Source: Rhodanobacter sp. MP7CTX1 (GTDB lineage: Bacteria; Pseudomonadota; Gammaproteobacteria; Xanthomonadales; Rhodanobacteraceae). From it: 64,000 nucleotides of DNA. The stretch spans positions 1 through 64,000 of the forward strand of contig NZ_JACHCN010000005.1 of NCBI RefSeq assembly GCF_014205795.1. Direction: 5' to 3'. How positions within the stretch are numbered: the stretch's first letter is position 1; the number at the start of each line of letters is the position of its first letter. Of the stretch, positions 26,624 to 35,774 are shown one piece after another. A program made the translations under genes and the position numbers. Below the pieces are notes generated by a model, which saw only the letters and a program-made list of their open reading frames with translations, ran no database searches and was not told the origin of the DNA.

Positions 26624-27856
26624 TCAAACCGACCGCGTTGCCACTACCGGCGGCACCGCCGCCGCGCGAAGTGCGGGGCCAAGCACGGCAAGCTGCCCGA
26701 TCAGCCACAGCAACACCGCTCCGACCGGGAAATAGACGGCCGGTAGTCTGGGCAATTCGTAGTGGGTCATCAGGAACAGGTTCATGCCGAAAGCCAGCGC
26801 CATGCCCAGTGCAATGCCCAGGGTCGCAAGCACGAAATTCTCGGTCTGGAAATAGTGCAGGATGTTGCTGCGGGTGGCGCCCAGGGCCCGGCGCACGCCG
26901 ATCGTGCGACGGCGCTGCGCCACCCAGAAGCTGGCCAGCCCGACGATGCCCAGCGCGGTGACGATGAGCAGCGCCGCGATCACGCCGGTCAGGATGCCGG
27001 CCATCGCACGGTCGTCCTGGAAAAACTTCCGGCGCACTTCGTCGAAGCTGCGCCTGGTGGTTACTACCCGGTCCGGATCAGCCTTTTTCAGCGCAGCCAC
27101 CGCGGCAGCCAACACCTTCGCGCGATCTTCCGGTCGGGTGCGGATCACGTAGCTCTGGTCCTTGTTCGCGCCCATTCGCAGCGGCACGACCATGGTGAAC
27201 TGTGCCTTGGCTGGATCGAAGGCGTTCGGCCGCACCAGGCTGTCCAGCACACCGACCACGCGCAGGCCCACGGTGGGCGTGAGGTAGATGAGGCGGCCCA
27301 GCGAATTCTGTCCTGGCCACAGGCGCTCGGCCAGGGTCTGGGTGATCAGGGTTACGTGCGGCAGGCTCTTGCTGTCACCCGTGCTGAGTCCCTTCATCGC
27401 CGTTTCCACGTCGACAAAGTCGTCGGACTGCAGGTCGCGCCCGGACACCAGCCTCGTGCCCAGCGTCTGCGGAATGTTTTCGCCGAAGTAGGTGGTAGCG
27501 CTGAGCGTGCGCTCGGGCTGCGCCGGGTCGAGCCGGATATTGCCGTTCGACGACGAACCACCAAACGGCACCTGGTTGGAGGAAGCCACCGATTGCACAC
27601 CGGGCACCTGCCGAAGCAGCGCGACATCCTCCGCGAGCCGGGCATACGGATTGGACGGTGTCGTCACGTCGGCTACCTGGATCTGCAGCAGCTCGTGTTC
27701 GGCCACGCCGCTGGGCATGTCCATGCGCTGCAGGCGTTGACCGATCAGAAATACCGCGTTGCAGACGATCGCGCAGGTCAACGCGATTTCCAGGATCAAC
27801 AGCCACGCGGTGAGCTTGTGACGGCGCAGCGTGGAAAGAATCGGAAGAATGTCCAT
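26624..27856 (-). CDS. MacB/FtsX-type ABC permease A2
   Basis: 410 aa from the ATG at 27856 (MDILPILSTLRRHKLTAWLL); the frame is open far upstream into B2 but that part is not coding. TM1 carries LTCAIVCNAVFLIGQR. The periplasmic domain spans about 40-280, with TM2 286-311, TM3 338-360 and TM4 372-395. Coupling segment WVAQRRRTIGVRRALGATR, identical to that of A4. Ends PPVVATRSV. Starts 8 nt after the B2 stop, with the TGAGG of that stop as Shine-Dalgarno. A2 and A4 are each other's nearest relatives by eye. Confidence 0.9.
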   Translation of the reverse strand: MDILPILSTLRRHKLTAWLLILEIALTCAIVCNAVFLIGQRLQRMDMPSGVAEHELLQIQVADVTTPSNPYARLAEDVALLRQVPGVQSVASSNQVPFGGSSSNGNIRLDPAQPERTLSATTYFGENIPQTLGTRLVSGRDLQSDDFVDVETAMKGLSTGDSKSLPHVTLITQTLAERLWPGQNSLGRLIYLTPTVGLRVVGVLDSLVRPNAFDPAKAQFTMVVPLRMGANKDQSYVIRTRPEDRAKVLAAAVAALKKADPDRVVTTRRSFDEVRRKFFQDDRAMAGILTGVIAALLIVTALGIVGLASFWVAQRRRTIGVRRALGATRSNILHYFQTENFVLATLGIALGMALAFGMNLFLMTHYELPRLPAVYFPVGAVLLWLIGQLAVLGPALRAAAVPPVVATRSV

Positions 27857-27864
27857 GGGTCGCC

Positions 27865-29172
27865 TCAATTGCTTTTCAGTTGCAGGGCGGGCGCGATCTG
27901 GCAGGCACGCCAGGCGGGCAGCAGACCCGCCAGCAACGTGGCGAGAACCGCCAGCACGAAGGTGACGAACAGCATGCTCAGGTCCAGGTGGGCCAGTGCG
28001 GCATAGTCCGAAGGACGCTGCCGTACCAGCCACAGCCCGAACATCGCCAACAAAAGGCCGCCGACGCCGCCGACCAGACCGACCACGCCCGATTCGATCA
28101 GCAGCTGCGCAAACAACGCGCGCCGCGACGCACCCAGCGCACGGCGCACGCCGAGCTCCGCGGCGCGACGCATGAACTTGGCCAGCATCAACCCCACCGT
28201 GTTGACCAGGCATACCAGCAGAAAGCCAAATGCCAACCCGTTCTGCAGCCGCACATCGCTGGGCACCACCTTGTTGTAGTCAAGCCACTGCATCACATTG
28301 CGCAGGCGCACATTGGGGACACGCTGGAAGCGGCCCAGTGCCTTCTGGTCCAGTGAGTAGTGCACGAGAAATTCCTGATACGCGGCTGCTTTCGCGGGGC
28401 TGTCCAGCTGCGCCCAGAACTGCAGCCACACGCAGTCATTCGAAGGCAGGATGTTGCCGACGCCGCCCCCACCATTGCCCCAGCAATCGGTCGATCCGCC
28501 GCGATCCAGGCGCAGTTCCAGCATGGTCTGCAGCGGCAGGAACACCTCCTCGCCATAGGCGTAGGAGCCACTGTTGAGGTCGTAGAAATGCGGGTTTGGC
28601 TGCCAGCTGTCCAGCACGCCCACGATGCGGAAGGAGGTGCCGGCCATGCGCAACGTGCGGCCCACGCTGTTGGCGCCGTCAAACAGTTTGTCGTTGAGTG
28701 ACTTTGCGATCACCACCTCGCGTACCTTCGCCTCGCCCTCCGCTGCGGTCCAGCCTTGGCCGTACAGGAACGGCGCGTCGAACATTCCGAAGAAGTCGGC
28801 CGAGGTGTAACGCGCCTCCACGTAGAACGGATCGAGCGAGGACTGTTCGGGCTGCACCGGTACCGACCCACCGGTCATCAACGCCTGATGATCCGCACGT
28901 CCGGCATGCAGCAGATTCAGGCCGTCGATCAAGGTGACCTGCTCCGGTGGCTCCTTGCTGGAGTCCATGCCCTTGATGTCCTGCGGATCAATCTGTGCGT
29001 AGTACAAGCTGCCGCTTCGACCTGGCAATGGGTCGCCGGACAACACATGCAGGACGGTCAACGTAGTCATGCTTGCGCCGATGCCCAGCGCGATCGCCAG
29101 CACCATCAGTGCCGTCAGCATCTTGTTGCGCCTGAGGCTGCGCAGGGCGAGATCGAGGTAATAGCCAAACAT
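27865..29172 (-). CDS. MacB/FtsX-type ABC permease B2
   Basis: 435 aa starting MFGYYLDLALRSLRRNKMLTALMVLAIALGIGASM. Family layout of one N-terminal helix, a periplasmic domain and three C-terminal helices, ending ALQLKSN. The Cys pair lies in DCWGNGGGG...PSNDC (16 residues between the Cys), then VWLQFWAQL. Motif SADFFGMFDAPFLYGQGW near residue 130. Cytosolic segment FMRRAAELGVRRALGASRR. Closest to B4 (shared TLTVLHVLSGDPLPG and ADHQALMTGG-like stretches). Pairs with A2. Confidence 0.9.
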   Translation of the reverse strand: MFGYYLDLALRSLRRNKMLTALMVLAIALGIGASMTTLTVLHVLSGDPLPGRSGSLYYAQIDPQDIKGMDSSKEPPEQVTLIDGLNLLHAGRADHQALMTGGSVPVQPEQSSLDPFYVEARYTSADFFGMFDAPFLYGQGWTAAEGEAKVREVVIAKSLNDKLFDGANSVGRTLRMAGTSFRIVGVLDSWQPNPHFYDLNSGSYAYGEEVFLPLQTMLELRLDRGGSTDCWGNGGGGVGNILPSNDCVWLQFWAQLDSPAKAAAYQEFLVHYSLDQKALGRFQRVPNVRLRNVMQWLDYNKVVPSDVRLQNGLAFGFLLVCLVNTVGLMLAKFMRRAAELGVRRALGASRRALFAQLLIESGVVGLVGGVGGLLLAMFGLWLVRQRPSDYAALAHLDLSMLFVTFVLAVLATLLAGLLPAWRACQIAPALQLKSN

Positions 29173-29232
29173 GTCATGACTCCATCAAAAGTAAGCCGAA
29201 CCGCTGCTTCTTGCTTCTGCAATCCCCTTTCA

Positions 29233-30447
29233 TCACACGCTCCTCGTCGCCACGACCGGTGGCACCGCCGCCGCGCGCAGCGCGGGGCCGAGCACGGCGA
29301 TCTGGCCAAGTGCCCAAAGCACCAACGCGCCGATCGGCAGGTAGTACAACGGCAGGCGCGGCAACTCATAGAACTTCATCAACATGACGTTCAGCGCAAA
29401 CGCCAGCACCATGCCGAGCGCAATCCCGAAACTCACGATGAGAAAGTTCTCGGTCTGGAAGTAGCGCAGGATGTCGCCGCGGGTCGCCCCAATCGCACGA
29501 CGGATGCCGATCTGTCGGCGTCGCTGCTGCACCCAGAAACTGGCGAGACCCACAATGCCCAGCGCGGTGACCAGCAGCAGCGCCACGATCACACCGACCA
29601 GGATGCCGGCCATCGCACGATCCTGGCGAAAGCACGTGGCGCGCAGATCGCTGAGGGTCTGACTACCCTCCTGGTCGAATACGGCATCCGGAGCAACTTT
29701 CGCAATCATCGCGCGGGCATCGCGCAACACGCGCGGCACATCCCTGGGGTCCGCGCGTAGCAAATAACTCCCGGCGAGAAGTTTGCCCGGTTGTGCCGGC
29801 ACGAAGATCGACCAGTCCTTACTGTTGTCGGGCCAGCCGGGCGGGTCTGGCCTGACCAGATGATCGATGACGCCGACCACTCGGTAATGCATTTTGTCCA
29901 GCCAGAAATCCTTGCCCAGTGGATCGACGCCCGGCCACAGATGCTCGGCAAGCGAGTGGGTGATCTGCACGGACGCATCACTCGGCATAAGGCCGGTGAA
30001 CGCTCGAAAATCATCGGCCTGAGGACCACGACCAGCGATCACGTGCACACCCAGGGCCTGCAAACTGCCGGGACCTCCGACGTAGAACTCCACCACGCCG
30101 CCAAAATGCTGAGCAGCTGCATCCAGAGTGATGCCTGCAGTGCCCCGACGAGCACCGAACGGTATCGAATTGAGCACCGTGACCGATTGCATGCCGGGAA
30201 TACTGCGCAAGCCGGCCAAGACCCGTGCATTCAGATCGACAGCGTGGCTGTCCTCGTAGCCGGTCAACTGTACGGTCGCCAGCGAGGTTTCATCCACACC
30301 GCTGTCGATATGCATCATCGCGATCCGGTTCGCAATCATGAAACATGCATTGCAAAGGACCGCACAGGCCAATGCGATCTCCATGGCGATCAGCAAGGTG
30401 GCGAGGCGATGACGACGCAGTGCGGCAAGAATGGGCTGAATCTGCAT
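29233..30447 (-). CDS. MacB/FtsX-type ABC permease A3
   Basis: 404 aa starting MQIQPILAALRRHRLATLLIAMEIALACAVLCNACF (A-type CNA in TM1, here with an extra Cys). Coupling segment WVQQRRRQIGIRRAIGATR, differing from A1 at a single position. Ends PPVVATRSV. Starts 13 nt after the B3 stop, the longest within-pair spacing, again with TGAGG at that stop. The periplasmic domain has diverged strongly from A1 while the membrane part has not. This suggests that selection acts differently on the outside domain. Confidence 0.9.
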   Translation of the reverse strand: MQIQPILAALRRHRLATLLIAMEIALACAVLCNACFMIANRIAMMHIDSGVDETSLATVQLTGYEDSHAVDLNARVLAGLRSIPGMQSVTVLNSIPFGARRGTAGITLDAAAQHFGGVVEFYVGGPGSLQALGVHVIAGRGPQADDFRAFTGLMPSDASVQITHSLAEHLWPGVDPLGKDFWLDKMHYRVVGVIDHLVRPDPPGWPDNSKDWSIFVPAQPGKLLAGSYLLRADPRDVPRVLRDARAMIAKVAPDAVFDQEGSQTLSDLRATCFRQDRAMAGILVGVIVALLLVTALGIVGLASFWVQQRRRQIGIRRAIGATRGDILRYFQTENFLIVSFGIALGMVLAFALNVMLMKFYELPRLPLYYLPIGALVLWALGQIAVLGPALRAAAVPPVVATRSV

Positions 30448-30460
30448 AGCGATGACTTCC

Positions 30461-31786
30461 TCAGAGCGTCTTCAGTTGCAGGCCCGGCGCAAGCTGGCAT
30501 GCGCGCAGCGCCGGCAGCAGGCCAGCAAGCAGGCTGGTGGCAATGGCCAATGCGAAGGTGACGAGAAACATGCTCACGTCTAGATGCGCCATGTCGGCAT
30601 AGACCGCGGGCTGACGACGCACCAGCCAGAGTCCGGCGAGCGTCAGCAACCAGCCGCCGATGCCACCGAGCAGGCCGATCATGCCCGCCTCCACCAGGCA
30701 CTGCGCGAATACCGCGGCGCGGCTGGCACCCAGCGCGCGACGCACGCCGATCTCGCCACTGCGCCGCAGGAATTTCGCCAGCAAGAGCCCCACGGTGTTG
30801 AACAGGCAGATCGCCAGGAACGCAAACGCCAGCCAGGTTTGCAGTCGTACGTCGCTCGGTACGACACCGTTGTAGTCCAGCCACTGCATCAGGCTGCGCA
30901 GGCGCGTGTTCTCGGCATGGGTGATGCGGCCAAGCGCCTTCTGCTGCTCGGCATAGCCGGCCACGAAGCTACGATAGCCAGCAACTTTGTCCGCGCTATC
31001 CAATTCAACCCACAGCCTGATCCATTCACACGGCGAGTCCACCAGATAGCCAGGCTTGTCGGGCATATGCCAGCAGGTGAACTGCCAGAAATTGCCATCG
31101 TTGATCTCGAGGCCGCTAGTGAATGGCGTGAACACATCCTCCGGCTTGGAATAGAAATCCGCTGTCTGGCCATGGGCGAAACGACCTCCAGCCACCATGT
31201 AGAACTGTGGCGAAGGCCGCCATGGTTTCAGCACGCCGACGATGCGCACGTCGGTATCGCGCAGTTGCAGCGTGCGGCCCACGCTGTTGGCGCCCCCAAA
31301 CAATTTGTCGTTGAGGTCGGCCGAGATCACCGCCACCCGTGCGTGTTTCTCATCGTCCTGCGGCTGCCAGCTGCTGCCGTACTGGAACGGCACGTCGAAC
31401 ATCGGGAAGAAATCCGATGTCGTCGACAACATCATCTCCATCAGCGGCGGAAGACTTGTTTCCGGCGCACGTACCTTGAGCTGACTGTCGACGATCAGCG
31501 CCTGCCGATCCGCACGGTGTGCAGTCCACAGATCCACCGCCGAGTGATAGTCCATCACGTCGACGGGATCTTTGTGGCTGAAGTCGGTGGTCGGGTCTGC
31601 ATCCACCTGCGGATAAAAGAGCGTGCCACTTTTTCCTGGCAGCGGATCGCCGGACAGCAGGTGCATCACCGTCAATGTTGTCATGCTGGCGCCGATGCCG
31701 ACCGCGATGGCGATGACCATCAAGGCTGTCAGCACCTTGTTGCGCTTCAGACTGCGCACCGCCAGATCGAGGTAATAGCCAAACAT
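30461..31786 (-). CDS. MacB/FtsX-type ABC permease B3
   Basis: 441 aa, the longest B protein. Starts MFGYYLDLAVRSLKRNKVLTALMV and ends GLQLKTL. Cys pair in FTCWHMPDKPGYLVDSPC (14 between), then EWIRLWVEL. It carries TSDFFPMFDVPFQYGSSW near residue 135 and the cytosolic FLRRSGEIGVRRALGASRA. An insertion (GGRFAHGQTADFYSKPEDVF, about residue 205-225) is not seen in B2 or B4. Pairs with A3; separated from A4 by a 51-bp gap with a hairpin. Confidence 0.9.
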   Translation of the reverse strand: MFGYYLDLAVRSLKRNKVLTALMVIAIAVGIGASMTTLTVMHLLSGDPLPGKSGTLFYPQVDADPTTDFSHKDPVDVMDYHSAVDLWTAHRADRQALIVDSQLKVRAPETSLPPLMEMMLSTTSDFFPMFDVPFQYGSSWQPQDDEKHARVAVISADLNDKLFGGANSVGRTLQLRDTDVRIVGVLKPWRPSPQFYMVAGGRFAHGQTADFYSKPEDVFTPFTSGLEINDGNFWQFTCWHMPDKPGYLVDSPCEWIRLWVELDSADKVAGYRSFVAGYAEQQKALGRITHAENTRLRSLMQWLDYNGVVPSDVRLQTWLAFAFLAICLFNTVGLLLAKFLRRSGEIGVRRALGASRAAVFAQCLVEAGMIGLLGGIGGWLLTLAGLWLVRRQPAVYADMAHLDVSMFLVTFALAIATSLLAGLLPALRACQLAPGLQLKTL

Positions 31787-31809
31787 TCATCCGCTCCCTT
31801 GAATTCCCT

Positions 31810-31826
31810 CTTCCCGACGCGGGAAG
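31810..31826. other. Hairpin in the A4-B3 gap
   Basis: CTTCCCG-ACG-CGGGAAG, a perfect 7-bp stem, lies in the 51-bp spacer between pairs 4 and 3. No T-run follows on the coding strand. Confidence 0.6.
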
Positions 31827-31837
31827 CGAGCCTCACA

Positions 31838-33070
31838 TCACACCGACCGCGTCGCCACCACCGGTGGTACCGCCGCCGCACGCAGCGCAGGACCGAGCAC
31901 GGCGAGCTGGCCGATCGACCACAACAGCACCGCACCGACCGGGAAATAGATCACCGGCAGTCGCGGCAATTCGTAATGCAGCATCAGGAACAGGTTGATG
32001 GCATAGGCGAGCACCATGCCGATGACAATGCCGATGGTCGCCAGCAGAAAGTTTTCAGTCTGGAAGTAATGCAGGATGTTGCCGCGGGTAGCGCCCAACG
32101 CACGTCGCACGCCAATCGTGCGTCGCCGCTGTGCCACCCAGAAGCTGCCCAGCCCGACGATGCCCAGTGCTGTCACCACCAGCAGCGCCACGCACACGCC
32201 GACCAGCAATCCGGTCATCGCGCGATCGTTCTGGAAGAACTCGCTGCGTACGTCATCCCACGTACGCTTCTCGATCACGACGCGACGGGGATCGAGCGCC
32301 TTGAGCGCAGCCAACGCCGCTTTCAGCACGCGCTGCCGCTCCTGTGGTGCCGTACGGATCAGATAGCTCGAGCCGTCGCCTACCACGGGGCGAATCGGTA
32401 CCAGAAGGCTGAATTCGGCACCCTGAGAGAAACTGGCTGGCCTGACCAGATGGGCAACCACGCCCACTACGGTCTCCGGTGTCTTGCCAAAATAGATGAA
32501 CCTCCCCAGCGGGTTCTTGCCGGGCCACAGCTTGTCGGCCACGGCCTGAGTAATTACCAGCACCCGGGGCAAGGCCTTGTCATTCGGATCGCCACCGGCA
32601 GCAGCCTTGTTGACGGCGTCCAGGTCGCGGTAATCGTCTTCACGTAGGTTGCGCCCGACCACCAGCTGGGTGCCAAAGGTCTGCGCCAGATTTTCGCCCC
32701 AGTACAGAGCTGCGCTGAGCGAGGGCAATTTCTGTGTCGGGTCGAGCTTGATGCTGTTGTTGGTTTCCGAATCGCTGAATGGCATCTGGTTCGCAAGACT
32801 GACCTGGGTGACGCCGGGGATCTTCCGCAACGCGGCGAGGTCTTCCTGGGTACGCGCCTTTGCGTCCGGGCGGACGCCGAGATTGGCCAACTGGATTTCC
32901 ACCAGCTCATGCTCGGCAATGCCGCTGACCATGTTCATGCGATCCACTCGCTGGCTGATCAGGAACACCGCATTGCAGACAATCGCGCAGGTCAGCGCGA
33001 TCTCGATGATCACCAGCCATGCGGTGATCTTGTGCCGGCTCAGGGACGAGAGTATCGGACGGATTTCCAT
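31838..33070 (-). CDS. MacB/FtsX-type ABC permease A4
   Basis: 410 aa starting MEIRPILSSLSRHKITAWLVIIEIALTCAIVCNAVF. Coupling segment WVAQRRRTIGVRRALGATR as in A2; ends PPVVATRSV. The start is separated from the B4 stop by a single base (TGACATG), the tightest junction in the array. The periplasmic domain aligns with A2 over most of its length (HELVEIQLAN, FGTQLVVGRNL, LVPIRP), so the 2 and 4 pairs are recent relatives. An internal GGDPNDK insertion distinguishes it from A2. Confidence 0.9.
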   Translation of the reverse strand: MEIRPILSSLSRHKITAWLVIIEIALTCAIVCNAVFLISQRVDRMNMVSGIAEHELVEIQLANLGVRPDAKARTQEDLAALRKIPGVTQVSLANQMPFSDSETNNSIKLDPTQKLPSLSAALYWGENLAQTFGTQLVVGRNLREDDYRDLDAVNKAAAGGDPNDKALPRVLVITQAVADKLWPGKNPLGRFIYFGKTPETVVGVVAHLVRPASFSQGAEFSLLVPIRPVVGDGSSYLIRTAPQERQRVLKAALAALKALDPRRVVIEKRTWDDVRSEFFQNDRAMTGLLVGVCVALLVVTALGIVGLGSFWVAQRRRTIGVRRALGATRGNILHYFQTENFLLATIGIVIGMVLAYAINLFLMLHYELPRLPVIYFPVGAVLLWSIGQLAVLGPALRAAAVPPVVATRSV

Positions 33071-33071
33071 G

Positions 33072-34370
33072 TCAGTTGCTCTTCAATTGAAGTGCGGGCG
33101 TGATCTGGCATGCGCGCCAGGCCGGCAGCAGGCCCGCGATCAGGCTGGCGCCGATGGCAAGCAGGAACGTGGTCAGCAACATCGACATATCCAGTTGCGC
33201 AAGCCCGGCATAACTGGAGGGCCTCTGTCGCACCAGCCACAGGCCAACAAAGGCCAGCAGCAGCCCGCAGATACCGCCGCTGAGACCGATCACGCCGGAC
33301 TCCACCAGCAGCTGCGCAAACAAGGCGCGCTTCGACGCACCCAAGGCCCGCCGCACGCCCAGCTCGCCGGCGCGGCGCATGAACTTGGCCAACATCAAGC
33401 CCACCGTGTTGACCAGGCACACCAGCAGAAAACCGAATGCCAGCCAGGTCTGCAGGCGCACGTCGCTGGGCACTACCTTCTGGTAATCCAGCCAGCCCAT
33501 CAGATCAAGCAGGCGTATGTTGACCGGGCGCTGGAAACGCCCGAGCGCTTTCTGTTCCTGCGAGTAGTGCGTGAGATATTCCCGATACGCCGCGACCTTC
33601 GCCGGGCTGTCCAGCTGCACCCAGAACTGCAGCCACGTACAGGGTGCGATCTCCAGATGGTCGTTATGGCCGCCCCAGCAATTCATCATGCCGTTATTGG
33701 TGAGCTTGAGGTCACGCGCGGTACTCAAGGGCAGAAACACATCCTCCGTCGGCCCGTAGCTGCCGCTGATGTTGATATCGTAAAAATGCGGATTCGGCCG
33801 CCAGCGGTCGAGCACGCCCACGATGCGGACGGCGTCATCGCCCAGCTGCAGCATCTGACCGGTGCTGTCCTTGCCGCTGAACAGCTTGTCGTTGAGCTTG
33901 CTGGAAATCACCGCTACACGCGCCTTGCTGTCGTCATCAGATGCAGACCAGGCACGCCCATACAACATCGGCGCCTTGAACATCGGAAAAAAATCGGCGG
34001 TGGTGTAGCGTGCATCCGAATAGAACGGATCCACGCTGGATTGCACCGGCTGCACCGGCACCGTGCCGCCGGTCATCAGTGCCTGCCGATCCGCGCGCCT
34101 GGCATGCAGCAGGTTCATGCCGTCGATCCAGGTCAGTTGATCCGGCGGTTCGTCCGTCGGCTGATAGCCGTCCATATCCCGCGGCTCGAGTTGTGGATAG
34201 AACAGCGTCTGGCTGGTTCCGGGCAGCGGATCACCCGACAGCACATGCAGCACGGTCAGCGTGGTCATGCTGGCGCCGATGCCCAGGGCAATCGCCAGCA
34301 CCATCAGCGCGGTAAGCATCCGGTTGCGCCTGAGGCTGTGCAATGCCATGTCGAGGTAGTAGCCAAACAT
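33072..34370 (-). CDS. MacB/FtsX-type ABC permease B4
   Basis: 432 aa starting MFGYYLDMALHSLRRNRMLTALMVLAIALG; ends ALQLKSN. Cys pair in MNCWGGHNDHLEIAPC (12 between, the shortest in the set), then TWLQFWVQL. Motif TADFFPMFKAPMLYGRAW has Lys in place of the usual Asp. Cytosolic segment FMRRAGELGVRRALGASKR. A 143-bp gap with a long inverted repeat separates it from A5 upstream. Pairs with A4. Confidence 0.9.
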   Translation of the reverse strand: MFGYYLDMALHSLRRNRMLTALMVLAIALGIGASMTTLTVLHVLSGDPLPGTSQTLFYPQLEPRDMDGYQPTDEPPDQLTWIDGMNLLHARRADRQALMTGGTVPVQPVQSSVDPFYSDARYTTADFFPMFKAPMLYGRAWSASDDDSKARVAVISSKLNDKLFSGKDSTGQMLQLGDDAVRIVGVLDRWRPNPHFYDINISGSYGPTEDVFLPLSTARDLKLTNNGMMNCWGGHNDHLEIAPCTWLQFWVQLDSPAKVAAYREYLTHYSQEQKALGRFQRPVNIRLLDLMGWLDYQKVVPSDVRLQTWLAFGFLLVCLVNTVGLMLAKFMRRAGELGVRRALGASKRALFAQLLVESGVIGLSGGICGLLLAFVGLWLVRQRPSSYAGLAQLDMSMLLTTFLLAIGASLIAGLLPAWRACQITPALQLKSN

Positions 34371-34407
34371 AGTTGGATCCTGGTTAAGCAGATACAGCGA
34401 GTAGCGA

Positions 34408-34504
34408 GGGACGAGTAGCGAGGGCGCAAGTCCGTGCGTCCTCGCCCGTGGGATGCCTCACCGCGTGCATATGGTGTGATTCTTGCGCCCTCACTTCTCG
34501 TCCC
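34408..34504. repeat. Long inverted repeat in the A5-B4 gap
   Basis: Arms at 34408-34430 and 34482-34504 are complementary at 21 of 23 positions (GGGACGAG...GAGGGCGCAAG type), with a 51-bp loop. The left arm is preceded by a partial direct repeat, AGCGAGTAGCGAGGG. It fills most of the largest spacer in the array and looks like a small mobile repeat. Confidence 0.7.
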
Positions 34505-34513
34505 TTTCTAAAG

Positions 34514-35764
34514 TCACGCTGCTCGTGTCGCCACCACTGGTGGCACGTTGGAGGCGCGTCGGGCCGGCACGAAGACCGCGCCCTGCCCGATCGCCAACAT
34601 CGCCAGCACGCCGGTCAGCACGTAAAGCACCGGCAATCGCTCCATCTCGTAATGCGTCATCAGCCAGAGGTTGAGTCCGACGGCGAGCAGCACGCCCAGC
34701 ACCACACCGACACCGGCGATCAACAGGTTCTCGATCTGGAAGTAATGCAGGATGTCGATCCGTCGCGCACCCAACGCACGCCGGACTCCGATCTGCCGAT
34801 GCCGCTGGCCGACCCAGAAACTGGTGAGACCCACGATGCCGGCGGCCGTGACACCGAGCAGGATCAGGCAGACCACACCCATCAGGATCGCCATGCCGCG
34901 ATCGGCGCGATAGGCTTTCGTGCGGATGTCGGAGAACGACTGCACGCCCCAGCTGTCGGGCATGATGCGCTTGGGATTGGCCGCAAACAGCGCCTTGCGC
35001 GCCTCATGCATCACGTCCTGCTCGCGCCCCGGCAGCGTCCGCACCGCGTAGCTCGCCATCACTCCGTCCAGGCGAACCGGTTCAAGTATCGAGTTATAGG
35101 CAAAGGGATTGCCCCAGCTGTCCGTGGTCGGCGTCTGCAGTTGTTCGACGATGCCCACGATGGTCGAGGGCTGCGCCTTTCCATCCTGGTAGACCGTCTT
35201 GCCCAGCGCATCACCCTTCGGGAAAAGCTTGTCCGCCACCGGCTTGCTCACGATGATCACCGGTGAGGCCTCGGTACCGCGGATGGTGCGATGCAGGATT
35301 TCACCGGCGTTGAAATCGCGACCGGCGATCAGGTGCACACCCAGGGTAGAGCGCAGATGTTCGTCCCCGTAATAGTAGGCGGCCTGGACGTCTATACCCT
35401 TTTGGTCCGGCGTGAGGGAGACGTCGCCGCTCCATATCATTCCCTGTATGGGCAGGCTCTCCGATGCTGCCACTTCCTGTACGCCAGGCAGGCCCCGCAG
35501 CGTAGCGAGGTCCGCCCGCTGCAACTCATCGAGCTTTTCGACGGACGCTGCATCGTCACCACTAGGCGCTCCCACCCATGCCTGCGCGGCCCGCACCAGG
35601 TTGCTTTCATCGATACCGGTCGGACGATTCAATCGCTCGATACGCTGGCCGATGATGAAGACCGCATTGCACACGATCGCCAACGTCAGCGCGATCTGCA
35701 GCACGATCAACACGACGCCGGCCTTGTGTCGGCGCAACGCTGCGAGGATGGGATGCACGGTCAT
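34514..35764 (-). CDS. MacB/FtsX-type ABC permease A5
   Basis: 416 aa starting MTVHPILAALRRHKAGVVLIVLQIALTLAIVCNAVF. Coupling segment WVGQRHRQIGVRRALGARR; ends PPVVATRAA. It is closest to A6, which shares the AGVVLI-LQIALTLAIVCNA start and the IDILHYFQIENLLIAGVG-like stretch. It starts 10 nt after the B5 stop with TTGAGG at that stop. The periplasmic domain (about 40-275) contains QAWVGAPSGDDAASVEKLDELQRADL, a motif shared only with A6. Confidence 0.9.
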   Translation of the reverse strand: MTVHPILAALRRHKAGVVLIVLQIALTLAIVCNAVFIIGQRIERLNRPTGIDESNLVRAAQAWVGAPSGDDAASVEKLDELQRADLATLRGLPGVQEVAASESLPIQGMIWSGDVSLTPDQKGIDVQAAYYYGDEHLRSTLGVHLIAGRDFNAGEILHRTIRGTEASPVIIVSKPVADKLFPKGDALGKTVYQDGKAQPSTIVGIVEQLQTPTTDSWGNPFAYNSILEPVRLDGVMASYAVRTLPGREQDVMHEARKALFAANPKRIMPDSWGVQSFSDIRTKAYRADRGMAILMGVVCLILLGVTAAGIVGLTSFWVGQRHRQIGVRRALGARRIDILHYFQIENLLIAGVGVVLGVLLAVGLNLWLMTHYEMERLPVLYVLTGVLAMLAIGQGAVFVPARRASNVPPVVATRAA

Positions 35765-35774
35765 GACGCGATCC

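Noticed and set aside
27857-28213. 119-residue extension of permease A2 and similar long starts for other A genes
   Set aside because: The extension overlaps the end of B2 in another frame and lacks similarity to the other A proteins, whose starts all follow the B stop closely.
30584-34418. Very long plus-strand open frames opposite the permease genes (687 and 589 aa, and others such as 42876-44915)
   Set aside because: They lie fully antisense to intact permease genes, are rich in His, Gln, Arg and Ala as expected for shadow frames in GC-rich DNA, and show no domain or start signal.
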